Assembly: GCA_947383215.1 (NCBI GenBank)
Contig: CANDCP010000022.1
Location: 1 to 44,553 of the forward strand
DNA from: an uncultured Roseburia sp.
GTDB taxonomy: Bacteria; Bacillota; Clostridia; Lachnospirales; Lachnospiraceae
Reading direction: 5' to 3'
Length of the DNA stretch: 44,553 nucleotides
Shown here: one piece after another, positions 8,483 through 17,818 of the stretch
Position numbering within the stretch: position 1 is the first letter of the stretch
Layout: each line of letters begins with the position of its first letter
Translations under genes and position numbers: made by a program
The notes under the pieces: model-generated
Told to the model about the DNA's origin: nothing
The model's input: only the letters and a program-made list of their open reading frames with translations
Database searches by the model: none

Positions 8483-9376
8483 TTACCTTATTTTCACATC
8501 AAGCTGCGGAAACGGGATTTCAATTCCGTTTTGATCCAGCGCAAGCTTTATCTCCTCTGTCATCCGCCATTTTACTTCCCAGTAATTCTCTGTGGGCGTC
8601 CAGATGCGAACGCCGATTTTCACACTGGAGTCCTCAAGCTCTGACACAAATACGTTGATCTCCTCATTTGCCAGCCGCTGCGGCTCCGCCTGCGCCAGCT
8701 CGTACAGGATTTTCTTCGTTTTTTTCAGATCCGCCTGATAGGAAACGCCGACATAAATATCGACGCGCCGTTTTTCACTTTCGGTCGCATTTGTCAATGA
8801 AGTGTTGGCAAGCGTTCCGTTCGGGATCACAATAATCTTGTTGTCCACAGTTCGGAGTTTCGTATAAAATACGGAAATCTCATGTACCGTCCCCTCGTTC
8901 TTGCCGGAATCCTCAATGATATAATCGCCCACTTTAAACGGCTTTAAGAGCAGTATCAGAACGCCCCCGGCAAAATTGGAAAGGCTTCCCTGCAAAGCAA
9001 GTCCGATGGTCAGCCCCGCGGAGCCAAGCAGCGCAATTGCCGATGTGGTCGCCACGCCAAACACGGATAGAATGATCATGATTAAAATAAAATAACAGAT
9101 ATATTTCGCGAGCGTATCAAGGAATTGCTTTACCCCAAGGTCCGCTTCCCGCCTGGTAAGCCAGGAACGAAGCAATCTGCGCAAAAACCGTATCACCTGC
9201 GTACCGATCACGTACACCAGGGCGGCTACCGCAAGCTGAATCAGAAACGCGACGATATCCGGCGCCAGTCCTTTTAAATAATTCTGGATTACGCCCGGAT
9301 TCACTTTTTTCAAATTCTCGATATTCTGAAACACCTCCGTGGCGTCCATCTCCACAGAATCTGCAAGAAAAATCAT
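8483..9376 (-). CDS. mscS: Small-conductance mechanosensitive channel (MscS family)
   Basis: Opens on hypo-osmotic shock to release solutes across the cytoplasmic membrane. The 297-residue protein has three predicted membrane segments: roughly residues 40-65, 90-112 and a pore helix rich in Gly and Ala (TIGLALQGSLSNFAGGVLIL, about 125-145). After it come the KPFKVGDYI loop, the beta domain with VIPNGTLANTSLTN, and the C-terminal cytosolic domain. Length and layout match E. coli-type MscS. It is 33 bp downstream of the DUF1015 gene and is probably the last gene of that transcript. No terminator was seen between it and the csp promoter. Confidence 0.94.
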   Translation of the reverse strand: MIFLADSVEMDATEVFQNIENLKKVNPGVIQNYLKGLAPDIVAFLIQLAVAALVYVIGTQVIRFLRRLLRSWLTRREADLGVKQFLDTLAKYICYFILIMIILSVFGVATTSAIALLGSAGLTIGLALQGSLSNFAGGVLILLLKPFKVGDYIIEDSGKNEGTVHEISVFYTKLRTVDNKIIVIPNGTLANTSLTNATESEKRRVDIYVGVSYQADLKKTKKILYELAQAEPQRLANEEINVFVSELEDSSVKIGVRIWTPTENYWEVKWRMTEEIKLALDQNGIEIPFPQLDVKIR

Positions 9377-9409
9377 ACCCGGCCTTCCTTTCCCAAAATA
9401 TATGATATT

Positions 9410-10651
9410 TTATTCGGACAGCGCATGGATAAACAGTCCGCTTCGCAGCTTTGGTTCAAACCAGGTAGATTTCGGAGGCATCAGGCGCTTCGCATCCGCC
9501 ACGTCGAAAAGCTCTTCGATCGAAGTCGGATACATGGCAAACGCTACCGCACAGTCCGTACGGACACGGCGTTCTAACTCTTCCATCCCCCGGATTCCGC
9601 CTACAAAATCAATTCTCTTATCTGTTTTTGGATCGCCGATTCCAAGTACCGGCGAAAGCAGCACGTTCTGAAGAATCGACACGTCAAGCCCCTCCACCGG
9701 GTCGTCGCTCTTGTCCGCATCGGAAATTTCACAAAGATACCAGCCGCCTGCAAGATACATGGCAAACGTTCCCTTTTTCTGCGGCTTAACCGGCTTCGCG
9801 CCACACGGCTTCACAGAAAACAGCTCCCGCATTTTTGATAAAAAGACGTCTTCCGCCATGCCGTTCAAATCCTTTACGACGCGATTGTAATCCATAATCA
9901 TAAGCTGATCGTGCGGAAACAACACCGACAGAAAATAGTTAAATTCTTCCTCCCCGCTATATCCGGGGTTTTCCTCGCGCCGCAAAAGCCCGACCTTTAC
10001 GGCGGAAGCCGCGCGATGGTGTCCGTCCGCAATATAAATTTCCTGTATACGCGAAAACGCATTTTCTATCGCGGAAATCTCCTCCTCTTTTTCAATGAGA
10101 AACACGCGATGGCGCACGCCGTCGTCCGCCATAAAATCATAGAGGGCCTCCCGGCTTTTGGCATCGTCCACAACCCGGTTGATGATTTCATTTGATCGGT
10201 ATGCAAGAAAAATCGGTCCTGTCTGCGCATCGCAGATATTGACATGGTTTATGCGGTCCTGCTCTTTGTCGGCTCTTGTATTTTCGTGCTTTTTGATAAT
10301 CTCATTCTGATAATCGTCGATCGACGCGCAGGCCGCGATTCCGGTCTGCACTCTGCCCTCCATGGTCAGCTCGTAAACATAATAGCAGCGCTTCTCTTCT
10401 TTTACAAAATGCCCCTGCGCAACCATATCCCAGAGCAGATCATGCGCTTTCTCATAAACCTCCGGCGCATACATATCCTGCGAATCCTCAAACTGCGTCT
10501 CTGCGCGGTCAATATTCAAAAAAGAAAGCGGATTTCCCGCAACCGCAGCCTTTGCCTCCTGACGGTTATAGACGTCGTAAGGCAGCGCCGCAATTTTGTC
10601 CGCCTCCCCCTCTTTTGGCCTGATCCCTAAAAATGGTCTGATATCTGCCAT
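9410..10651 (-). CDS. DUF1015 family protein, downstream of serA
   Basis: A 413-residue soluble protein of the DUF1015 family, starting MADIRPFLGIRP, with the typical ALPYDVYNRQEA segment soon after. The start at 10651 has GGAAGG/AAGGA upstream; an upstream extension of 14 codons is unlikely. Near the middle is YIADGHHRAASA, which resembles the DGHHR-type motif of the ParB/sulfiredoxin fold used by the archaeal free-serine kinase SerK. The gene follows serC and serA on the same strand, as in many clostridia. A function in serine or phosphoserine metabolism is a reasonable guess but not established here. A hairpin separates it from serA. Family assignment is firm, function is not. Confidence 0.85.
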   Translation of the reverse strand: MADIRPFLGIRPKEGEADKIAALPYDVYNRQEAKAAVAGNPLSFLNIDRAETQFEDSQDMYAPEVYEKAHDLLWDMVAQGHFVKEEKRCYYVYELTMEGRVQTGIAACASIDDYQNEIIKKHENTRADKEQDRINHVNICDAQTGPIFLAYRSNEIINRVVDDAKSREALYDFMADDGVRHRVFLIEKEEEISAIENAFSRIQEIYIADGHHRAASAVKVGLLRREENPGYSGEEEFNYFLSVLFPHDQLMIMDYNRVVKDLNGMAEDVFLSKMRELFSVKPCGAKPVKPQKKGTFAMYLAGGWYLCEISDADKSDDPVEGLDVSILQNVLLSPVLGIGDPKTDKRIDFVGGIRGMEELERRVRTDCAVAFAMYPTSIEELFDVADAKRLMPPKSTWFEPKLRSGLFIHALSE

Positions 10652-10681
10652 ATCCTTTTCCTTCCTGTGTTTTTTCATGAT

Positions 10682-10715
10682 AAAGGCTGTCACGGATTAC
10701 TTCCGGGCAGCCTTT
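10682..10715 (-). other. Intercistronic hairpin between serA and the DUF1015 gene
   Basis: A perfect 8-bp stem AAAGGCTG/CAGCCTTT (10682-10689 with 10708-10715) holds an inner 4-bp CGGA/TCCG stem. On the minus strand no U-run follows directly, so it is more likely an RNA-processing or stability element, or a weak attenuator, than a full terminator. Confidence 0.55.
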
Positions 10716-10735
10716 GCAAGTATTTGTCCAGTATG

Positions 10736-11899
10736 TTATTTTACAACGCGAACCTTCAACACACCTTCAATTTCATTTAATTTTCTAACGACTTCTTCTG
10801 TCGCCGGCGCATCGACGTCCATCAGCGCACACGCATAATCGCCTTTGCTCTTGTTTGTCATGTCCGAAATGTTAATTCCGGCGTCTCCGAAAACAGTCGT
10901 ATACTGGCTGATCATTCCTTTGACATTTTTGTGCAGGACTAAAATTCGGCCCGCGCCCATACATCCGCCCATATTGCAGTCCGGGAAATTTACGGAGTGC
11001 GTAATATTGCCGTTTTCCATGAAATCACGGATCTCCCGGACGGCCATAATTGCACAGTTATCCTCGGACTCCTCCGTAGACGCTCCGATGTGCGGCGTTA
11101 AAATTACGCCCTCGGCGCCGACCGTCGTCGGATTTGGGAAATCCGATACGTATTTGCGCACCTTTTTCTCCTTTAACGCTTCTACCATCGCCTCTTCGTC
11201 TACAAGAAGATCTCTCGCAAAATTCAAAACAACGACGGTATCTTTCATCATGTCGATCGCTTCTCTGTTAATCATCTTCTTCGTAGAATCAAGAAGCGGT
11301 ACATGGACGGTAATAAAATCACACTCGCGGTAAATGTCCTCGACGGCGCTGACATGTTTTACGCTTCTCGACAAATTCCAGGCCGCATTGACGGAAATAT
11401 ACGGATCGTATCCATATACCTCCATTCCCAGATGCGTCGCCGCGTTCGCAACCAGCACGCCGATCGCGCCAAGGCCGATTACGCCTAACTTCTTACCTGA
11501 AATTTCCGTTCCGGCGAATGCTTTCTTCGCTTTTTCCGCATCCTTTGCAACAGTCTCCACGCCGACCTGGCTCTTTACCCAGTCGATACCCCCTGTGATA
11601 TCGCGGGAGGCCAGAAGCATTCCCGCAAACACAAGCTCCTTTACGCCGTTGGCGTTCGCTCCCGGCGTATTGAACACAACAATACCGTTATCGGCGCACT
11701 TCTCGAGCGGAATGTTATTGACGCCCGCTCCCGCCCTGGCAATCGCGCACAAACTTTCCGGCAGCTCAAGATCATGCATTGCGGCGCTGCGGACAAGAAC
11801 CGCCTGCGCGTCCTTTACCTCGTCTACTTTTTTATAGTCGTCTGTCAGCAAATCCAACCCTACGTTTGCAATCGGATTTAAACATGTATAATGAAACAT
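10736..11899 (-). CDS. serA: D-3-phosphoglycerate dehydrogenase, short form with ACT domain
   Basis: Oxidises 3-phosphoglycerate to 3-phosphohydroxypyruvate with NAD, the first step of serine synthesis. The 387-residue protein has the Rossmann motif GLGAIG, the catalytic Arg in LNFARDLLVD, and the His of LTPHIGASTEES. The last 70 residues form an ACT domain (ILVLHKNVKGMISQY onward) that may sense serine. The ARD in place of the usual ARG next to the catalytic Arg is a small deviation. The start ATG overlaps the serC stop by one base (TAATG), so translation is coupled to serC. Confidence 0.96.
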   Translation of the reverse strand: MFHYTCLNPIANVGLDLLTDDYKKVDEVKDAQAVLVRSAAMHDLELPESLCAIARAGAGVNNIPLEKCADNGIVVFNTPGANANGVKELVFAGMLLASRDITGGIDWVKSQVGVETVAKDAEKAKKAFAGTEISGKKLGVIGLGAIGVLVANAATHLGMEVYGYDPYISVNAAWNLSRSVKHVSAVEDIYRECDFITVHVPLLDSTKKMINREAIDMMKDTVVVLNFARDLLVDEEAMVEALKEKKVRKYVSDFPNPTTVGAEGVILTPHIGASTEESEDNCAIMAVREIRDFMENGNITHSVNFPDCNMGGCMGAGRILVLHKNVKGMISQYTTVFGDAGINISDMTNKSKGDYACALMDVDAPATEEVVRKLNEIEGVLKVRVVK

Positions 11900-12981
11900 T
11901 ACGCATTTTCCTCCTCAAATTTTTTCATGAAGGCTACTAACTTCTCAACGCCCTCCTTCGGCATTGCGTTATAGATCGACGCACGCATACCGCCGACGGT
12001 TCTGTGTCCTTTTAAATTTACAAATCCTGCCTCGGCGGCTTCTTTTACAAACTTCGCGTCCAGATCGTCGTTTCCCGTGACAAACGGTACGTTCATCAGA
12101 GAGCGGTCTTCTTTCGCGACCGTACCGGAGAACATCTTGCTCTCGTCCAGAAAATCATAAAGAATCTTTGCCTTCTCCTCGTTATGGCGCTTCATCGCCT
12201 CAAGGCCGCCCATTTTCTTTAACCACTTAAACACCTTGCCGCAGATATAAATTCCGTAGCACGGCGGCGTATTGTACAGGGAATCGTTGTCCGCCTGTGT
12301 CTTGTATTTTAACATTGTCGGAGTTCCCTCAAGCACGTCGTCTGTAATCAAATCCTCACGGATAATCGCGATCACAACGCCGGCAGGCCCGATATTTTTC
12401 TGAACGCCGCCGTAAATCACACCGTATTTCGTCACGTCCACCGGCTCTGACAAAAAGCAGGACGACACGTCGGAAACAAGGATGTGTCCTTTGGTGTTCG
12501 GAAGCGTCTTAAATTTCGTTCCGTATATGGTATTATTTTCGCAGATATACACATAATCCGCATCCTCCGGTATGTCAAGATCGGAACAGTCCGGTATATA
12601 GGAAAACGTCTTATCCGCCGAAGACGCGACTTCCACCGCCTCTCCGTACATTTTCGCTTCCTGATACGCCTTCTTCGCCCACTGACCGGTCACTATGTAG
12701 GCCGCCTTTTTATTCTTCATCAGGTTCATCGGAATTGCCGCAAACTGCTGGCTTGCGCCTCCCTGCAAGAATAATACCTTGTAATTATCCGGAATATTCA
12801 TCAGATCTCTCAGATCGGCTTCCGCCTCTTTGATGATGTTGTCATAGACCTTGGAACGATGGCTCATCTCCATAACGGACATTCCGCATCCCTTGTAATC
12901 CAACATCTCATCTGCCGCCTCTTTCAATACTTCTTCCGGTAATACCGCCGGTCCTGCAGAAAAATTGTATACTCTGCTCAT
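11899..12981 (-). CDS. serC: Phosphoserine aminotransferase
   Basis: PLP enzyme that transfers an amino group from glutamate to 3-phosphohydroxypyruvate, giving 3-phosphoserine; SerC also serves pyridoxine synthesis in some bacteria. The 360-residue protein starts with the family-typical MSRVYNFSAGPAVLPEEVL, and the PLP lysine lies in GGVQKNIGPAG around residue 195. The start has GAGGAGG upstream. The stop overlaps the serA start. The third step (phosphoserine phosphatase) is not encoded in this window. Confidence 0.97.
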   Translation of the reverse strand: MSRVYNFSAGPAVLPEEVLKEAADEMLDYKGCGMSVMEMSHRSKVYDNIIKEAEADLRDLMNIPDNYKVLFLQGGASQQFAAIPMNLMKNKKAAYIVTGQWAKKAYQEAKMYGEAVEVASSADKTFSYIPDCSDLDIPEDADYVYICENNTIYGTKFKTLPNTKGHILVSDVSSCFLSEPVDVTKYGVIYGGVQKNIGPAGVVIAIIREDLITDDVLEGTPTMLKYKTQADNDSLYNTPPCYGIYICGKVFKWLKKMGGLEAMKRHNEEKAKILYDFLDESKMFSGTVAKEDRSLMNVPFVTGNDDLDAKFVKEAAEAGFVNLKGHRTVGGMRASIYNAMPKEGVEKLVAFMKKFEEENA

Positions 12982-13021
12982 TTTCTTCCTCCTCGTTCTC
13001 TTTATTTTCTCACTTCTTTAC

Positions 13022-13050
13022 ATCTTGCCACTTTAAGAGCGTTCTGTCAA
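13022..13050 (-). promoter_or_regulatory. Possible promoter in front of serC
   Basis: A perfect TTGACA (13045-13050) is followed after 17 nt by CAAGAT, a poor -10. It lies in the 100-bp gap between ilvB and serC, where no terminator is visible. serC-serA may use this promoter, read-through from leuB, or both. Confidence 0.35.
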
Positions 13051-13081
13051 GACGCGCGTCCGAAATTCCTATCCGTCCCGT

Positions 13082-14749
13082 CTATGCTTCACTGCCGTCA
13101 AGAATCTCGGAGATCGCCGCTCCCGGGGCCACCATCGGCCATACCTTATCGTCGCAGTCAATGATACAGTCAATGACAACCGGCAGTTTGCTCTCCCTTG
13201 CCTTTTCTAGCGCGTCCCGAAATTCTTCTCTTGTCGTCGCGCGATAGCCGACGGCTCCCATTGCCTCGGCAAGCTTTACAAAATCAACGCCGTCGTCAAG
13301 GACTGTCGCGGAGTAATGTCTGTCATAAAACAGCGTCTGCCATTGGCGAACCATTCCAAGCACATGGTTATTGACGATCACTTCTATCAACGGCAGCTTC
13401 TGTCTGACTGCCGTCGCTACTTCATTCATATTCATCCGAAAACAGCCGTCTCCCGCAATATTGATAACCTGTCTGTCAGGGTTCGCGCTCTGCGCGCCAA
13501 TCGCCGCGCCAAGTCCATACCCCATAGTTCCAAGTCCGCCCGAAGTCAGAAATGTCCGCGGCCTGGAATAGCGGTAATACTGCGCCGCCCACATCTGATG
13601 CTGTCCGACCTCTGTGACAATCAGCGCGTCTCCGCCTGTCTGACGGTAGATCTCTTCAACCACATAGGGACCGCTCAACCCCTCCGGCGCATACGACAGC
13701 GGATATTTCTCCTGGTAAGACGTAATGCAGGACATCCATTCCCCGTGCTCCATCTGCTCTAACTTCGGATTGAGATGATTTAAAATATCCCGGATATCCC
13801 CGATCACACTCGCGCTCACAACGATATTTTTATTGATTTCGGCAGGATCTATATCGAGCTGTAAAATCTTCGCCTGTCTGGCAAACCGTTTGGCATTGCT
13901 TAACACGCGGTCGCTGAAGCGCACGCCCACCGCGATCAAAAGATCGCACTCGCTGACGCCGTAATTGGAGGTTTTTGTCCCATGCATTCCGAGCATCCCG
14001 GTATAACGCGCGTCGGTTCCGTCAAAGGCTCCTTTCCCCATCAGCGTATCACAGACAGGCGCATCGATCTTTTCGACAAATTCCTTCAGCTCTTTACTCG
14101 CGCCTGAAATTACGGCTCCGCCCCCGACAAATACATACGGCTTTTTTGACTTTTTGATCATAGAGACCGCTTTTTCAATCTCTTTTTCGGAGATCTTTGG
14201 AAAGGCCGGAGCGCAAACCGCTTTCTTGGGTTTATACTCTGTCTTATTTGCCGTGACGTCTTTTGGAATGTCCACAAGCACCGGTCCCGGCCGCCCTTTT
14301 CTTGCGATATCAAAGGCCCTCCTTATGGTATCCGCCAGATCTTTTACATCTTTTACAATAAAATTATGCTTCGTAATCGGCATCGTAATGCCCGCAATAT
14401 CGATTTCCTGAAAGCTGTCCTTTCCAAGAAGCGCGACGCCTACGTTACAGGTAATGGCCACCATCGGCACAGAATCCATATACGCGGTCGCAATTCCGGT
14501 CACCAGGTTCGTCGCTCCCGGTCCGCTGGTCGCAAAACACACCCCGACCTTTCCCGTACTCCTGGCGTAGCCGTCCGCCGCATGGCTGGCCCCCTGTTCG
14601 TGCGAAGTAAGTACATGCTTTATTTCCTCTCTATGTTTATATAATTCATCATACAGGTTTAAAATCGCACCGCCCGGATAGCCGAACACCGTATCCACAC
14701 CCTGCTCTTTTAAACACTCTATCACAATTTCCGCACCCGTAAAAAGCAT
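13082..14749 (-). CDS. ilvB: Acetolactate synthase, large (catalytic) subunit
   Basis: TPP enzyme condensing two pyruvates to acetolactate (or pyruvate plus 2-oxobutyrate) for valine, leucine and isoleucine. The 555-residue length is typical. The catalytic Glu lies in TSHEQGASHAADGYAR (about residue 50), and the TPP/Mg site is GDGCFRMNMNE with the downstream NNH. FAD-binding and central domains are intact. The regulatory small subunit gene ilvN, often adjacent, is absent here, so it may be elsewhere or the enzyme may act alone. It lies 48 bp after ilvD, with AGAGGA before the ATG, and belongs to the leuB-ilvD-ilvB unit. Confidence 0.95.
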   Translation of the reverse strand: MLFTGAEIVIECLKEQGVDTVFGYPGGAILNLYDELYKHREEIKHVLTSHEQGASHAADGYARSTGKVGVCFATSGPGATNLVTGIATAYMDSVPMVAITCNVGVALLGKDSFQEIDIAGITMPITKHNFIVKDVKDLADTIRRAFDIARKGRPGPVLVDIPKDVTANKTEYKPKKAVCAPAFPKISEKEIEKAVSMIKKSKKPYVFVGGGAVISGASKELKEFVEKIDAPVCDTLMGKGAFDGTDARYTGMLGMHGTKTSNYGVSECDLLIAVGVRFSDRVLSNAKRFARQAKILQLDIDPAEINKNIVVSASVIGDIRDILNHLNPKLEQMEHGEWMSCITSYQEKYPLSYAPEGLSGPYVVEEIYRQTGGDALIVTEVGQHQMWAAQYYRYSRPRTFLTSGGLGTMGYGLGAAIGAQSANPDRQVINIAGDGCFRMNMNEVATAVRQKLPLIEVIVNNHVLGMVRQWQTLFYDRHYSATVLDDGVDFVKLAEAMGAVGYRATTREEFRDALEKARESKLPVVIDCIIDCDDKVWPMVAPGAAISEILDGSEA

Positions 14750-14797
14750 GATATGTCCTCTCTTTCTAAATCCTTTTCGCAGCCAGGCTGCCGTTTT

Positions 14798-16474
14798 CTA
14801 TTTCTCCGCCTTCGGAAATTCTAAAATTGCCCCCCGGTTTCCGGAGGTTACCATCGACGCATAGCGCGCCAGATATCCGCTCGTCACCTTCGGCTCCCTT
14901 GGCTGCCACTTTGCCGCTCTCTCCTTTAACTGTTCCTCCGTGAGATCCACATTCAATTTCAGATTCGGAATATCAATCTGAATGATATCCCCCTCTTCTA
15001 TCAGCGCGATCGGCCCGCCTACCGCCGCCTCCGGCGAAACGTGTCCGATCGACGCTCCGCGGCTCGCGCCCGAAAAACGGCCGTCCGTAATCAGGGCTAC
15101 CGAGGATCCCAGTCCCATCCCGGCGATCGCCGACGTCGGATTTAACATCTCGCGCATGCCGGGTCCGCCCTTCGGCCCCTCATAGCGGATTACAACAACG
15201 TCGCCGGCCACAATTTTGCCGCCCTTGATCGCCGCAATCGCATCCTCCTCGCAGTCAAACACCCGCGCCGGACCTTCGTGCACCATCATCTCCTGTACAA
15301 CTGCCGAGCGTTTTACCACGCTGCCGTTCGGCGCAAGATTGCCGCTCAATACGGCAAGCCCGCCTGTCTTGCTGTACGGATCATCCAACGGGCGGATTAC
15401 GTTTGGATTTTTATTTACCGCGTCCTTTATATTTTCTCCGACCGTTTTTCCGGTAACCGTCATACACTCCGTATAGAGAAGGCCTGCATCCGCCAGCTCT
15501 TTCATAACCGCATATACGCCGCCCGCCTCGTTCAGATCTTCCATGTAAGTCGGTCCCGCCGGAGCAAGATGACACAGATTCGGCGTCTTTTCACTGATCT
15601 CATTCGCAAACGAGATGTCAAAGTCAAAACCGATCTCATGGGCAATTGCCGGGAGATGCAGCATACTGTTCGTAGAACAGCCAAGCGCCATATCCACAGT
15701 CAACGCATTCAGGACGGCTTCCTTTGTCATAATATCTCTCGGACGGATATTTTTGTTATACATATCCATAACCGCCATTCCCGCATGTTTTGCGAGACGG
15801 ATTCTCTCAGAATATACCGCCGGGATCGTTCCGTTCCCGCCAAGTCCCATGCCAAGGACTTCTGTCAGACAGTTCATGGAATTCGCCGTATACATCCCGG
15901 AGCACGAACCGCAGGTCGGACACGCCTTACTCTCATATTCGCGCACGTCCTCCTCTGTCATGGCGCCCGCCGCATAAGAGCCTACCGCCTCAAACATGGA
16001 CGAAAGGCTTGTTTTGTGGCCCTTTACATGCCCCGCCAGCATCGGGCCGCCGGATACAAATACCGTCGGAACGTTGACTCTCGCAGCCGCCATCAAAAGT
16101 CCCGGAACGTTTTTGTCGCAGTTTGGAACCATAACAAGCGCGTCAAACTGATGCGCCAACGCCATGCATTCCGTTGAATCCGCAATCAAGTCCCTTGTCA
16201 CCAGAGAATATTTCATTCCGATATGCCCCATCGCAATTCCGTCGCAAACCGCGATTGCCGGAAATACCACCGGGACGCCCCCCGCCTCCGCAACGCCGAG
16301 CTTTACGGCATTTACTATTTTATCCAGATTCATATGGCCCGGAACAATCTCATTGTAAGAGCTCACAATGCCGACCATCGGTTTTTTCATTTCCTCTTCC
16401 GTAAAACCAAGCGCGTTAAATAAACTTCTGTGCGGCGCCTGCTGCATACCGCATTTTACATTTTCACTTTTCAT
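14798..16474 (-). CDS. ilvD: Dihydroxy-acid dehydratase
   Basis: Fe-S enzyme that dehydrates 2,3-dihydroxy-acids to 2-keto acids in branched-chain amino acid synthesis. The 558-residue protein has the IlvD/Edd cysteines: one in [13 protein letters not shown], and others in [18 protein letters not shown]. The C-terminal half shows the GGPGMREML and [11 protein letters not shown] signatures. The ATG at 16474 has AAAGGA upstream, and the gene starts 35 bp after leuB. Confidence 0.97.
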   Translation of the reverse strand: MKSENVKCGMQQAPHRSLFNALGFTEEEMKKPMVGIVSSYNEIVPGHMNLDKIVNAVKLGVAEAGGVPVVFPAIAVCDGIAMGHIGMKYSLVTRDLIADSTECMALAHQFDALVMVPNCDKNVPGLLMAAARVNVPTVFVSGGPMLAGHVKGHKTSLSSMFEAVGSYAAGAMTEEDVREYESKACPTCGSCSGMYTANSMNCLTEVLGMGLGGNGTIPAVYSERIRLAKHAGMAVMDMYNKNIRPRDIMTKEAVLNALTVDMALGCSTNSMLHLPAIAHEIGFDFDISFANEISEKTPNLCHLAPAGPTYMEDLNEAGGVYAVMKELADAGLLYTECMTVTGKTVGENIKDAVNKNPNVIRPLDDPYSKTGGLAVLSGNLAPNGSVVKRSAVVQEMMVHEGPARVFDCEEDAIAAIKGGKIVAGDVVVIRYEGPKGGPGMREMLNPTSAIAGMGLGSSVALITDGRFSGASRGASIGHVSPEAAVGGPIALIEEGDIIQIDIPNLKLNVDLTEEQLKERAAKWQPREPKVTSGYLARYASMVTSGNRGAILEFPKAEK

Positions 16475-16509
16475 CGTCTTTGTCCTTTCTGTTTTTATAT
16501 GTTACCTTC

Positions 16510-17610
16510 TTATACCCTGTCTGCAATTAAATCGCCCATTTTCTGACATCCGACCTGTGTAAACGCTTTCTTCTCTTCGGCCTGCTTCGGCATGATATCC
16601 ACCGTACGGTATCCGTCTTTTAACACCTGCTTCACAGCCGCCTCAACCGCGTCCGCCTCCCGGTCTAAATCGAATGAATAACGAAGCATCATTGCCGCGC
16701 TTAAAATCGTCGCAATCGGATTGGCGATGTCCTGTCCGGCGATATCCGGCGCGGAACCGTGGCTTGGCTCATACAGACCGGATTTTGTATCATTCATGCT
16801 GGCCGAGGAGAGCATACCGATGGAACCGGTTACCATGCTGGCTTCGTCCGATAAGATATCTCCAAACATATTCTCCGTCAGAATCACGTCAAACTGAGCG
16901 GGATTTTTTACAAGCTGCATTGCGCAGTTGTCCACCAGCATATGTTCGTAGCTCACCTGCGGATAATCCTCCGCCACCTGCTCGACAACCTTTCTCCACA
17001 GTCTTGAGGAATCCAGCACATTGGCCTTATCCACGCTCGTCACTTTCTTTCTTCTCTTCATTGCAATTTCAAAACCCTTAACGGCAATCCGGCGAATCTC
17101 ATCTTCGCTGTATGTAAGGGTATCTGTCGCCAAAAGCTTACCGTCTACCTCCCGCGTACTCCGCTCCCCGAAATACAAACCGCCCGTCAGCTCCCGCATA
17201 ATGACCATATCAAATCCTTCCCCGATGATCTCATCGCGAAGCGGACACGCCGCCTTTAACTCCTCATAGAGATAGGCGGGACGAAGATTCGCAAACAGAT
17301 TCAGGGATTTGCGCAGCTTCAACAGCCCTGCCTCCGGCCTTAACGACGGTTCTAACCGATACCACGGCGACGTGCTTGTGTCGCCGCCGATCGATCCCAT
17401 CAGTACGGCGTCTGCAGCTTTTGCCTGCCCGATCGCATGGTCCGTAAGCGGAACGCCCGTCGCGTCAATGGAACAGCCTCCCATTAAAATCTCTTCATAT
17501 TCAAACGTATGGCCGTATTTTTCTCCGACCTTATCTAACACTTTTTTTGCCTCTTTTACGATTTCCGGCCCGATTCCGTCGCCCGAAATCACTCCAACAT
17601 GATAATTCAT
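16510..17610 (-). CDS. leuB: 3-isopropylmalate dehydrogenase
   Basis: NAD-dependent oxidative decarboxylation of 3-isopropylmalate in leucine synthesis. The 366-residue protein has GDGIGPEIVKEA at the N terminus, the ELTGGLYFGERS substrate loop, the VDKANVLDSSRLWRKVV catalytic helix with its Lys, and the YEPSHGSAPDIAGQDIANP signature. It is the first gene of the leftward branched-chain unit, with an AGGAGGG site and a near-perfect promoter 70 bp upstream. leuA and leuCD are not upstream, where yajC and its terminator are found, so the leucine genes are split in this genome. Confidence 0.97.
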   Translation of the reverse strand: MNYHVGVISGDGIGPEIVKEAKKVLDKVGEKYGHTFEYEEILMGGCSIDATGVPLTDHAIGQAKAADAVLMGSIGGDTSTSPWYRLEPSLRPEAGLLKLRKSLNLFANLRPAYLYEELKAACPLRDEIIGEGFDMVIMRELTGGLYFGERSTREVDGKLLATDTLTYSEDEIRRIAVKGFEIAMKRRKKVTSVDKANVLDSSRLWRKVVEQVAEDYPQVSYEHMLVDNCAMQLVKNPAQFDVILTENMFGDILSDEASMVTGSIGMLSSASMNDTKSGLYEPSHGSAPDIAGQDIANPIATILSAAMMLRYSFDLDREADAVEAAVKQVLKDGYRTVDIMPKQAEEKKAFTQVGCQKMGDLIADRV

Positions 17611-17680
17611 GATTTCCCTCCTGGTTATAAAATATTGTCCCCGCTCTTATTCTGACTGCGTGAAAGATTCGAATGTGTAT

Positions 17681-17709
17681 ATCATATATCATTTATCGTC
17701 AGATTTCAA
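17681..17709 (-). promoter_or_regulatory. Promoter of the leuB-ilvD-ilvB unit
   Basis: TTGAAA (-35, 17704-17709), a 17-nt spacer and TATGAT (-10, 17681-17686) on the minus strand. The leader of about 63 nt is too short for a T-box or a leader-peptide attenuator, so control, if any, is probably by a repressor or activator such as CodY; no operator could be confirmed. Confidence 0.8.
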
Positions 17710-17766
17710 CTGGATATTTGTGATTACGCCATACCAAAAGGCGCGGCGCTTTCCCGGATATTATAG

Positions 17767-17803
17767 AAAAAAGGTATCAATACCCAACGTATTGATACCT
17801 TTT
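17767..17803 (-). terminator. Rho-independent terminator after yajC
   Basis: A perfect 11-bp inverted repeat (GGTATCAATAC/GTATTGATACC, 17773-17783 with 17789-17799) with a 5-nt loop, followed on the minus strand by a T-run. It ends the tgt-yajC transcript before the leuB promoter. Confidence 0.92.
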
Positions 17804-17818
17804 GATACAGAAATCTCT

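Noticed and set aside
17611-17766. T-box or leucine leader-peptide attenuator before leuB
   Set aside because: Leader is only about 63 nt from a clear promoter and has no Leu-codon run, T-box motif or alternative hairpins.
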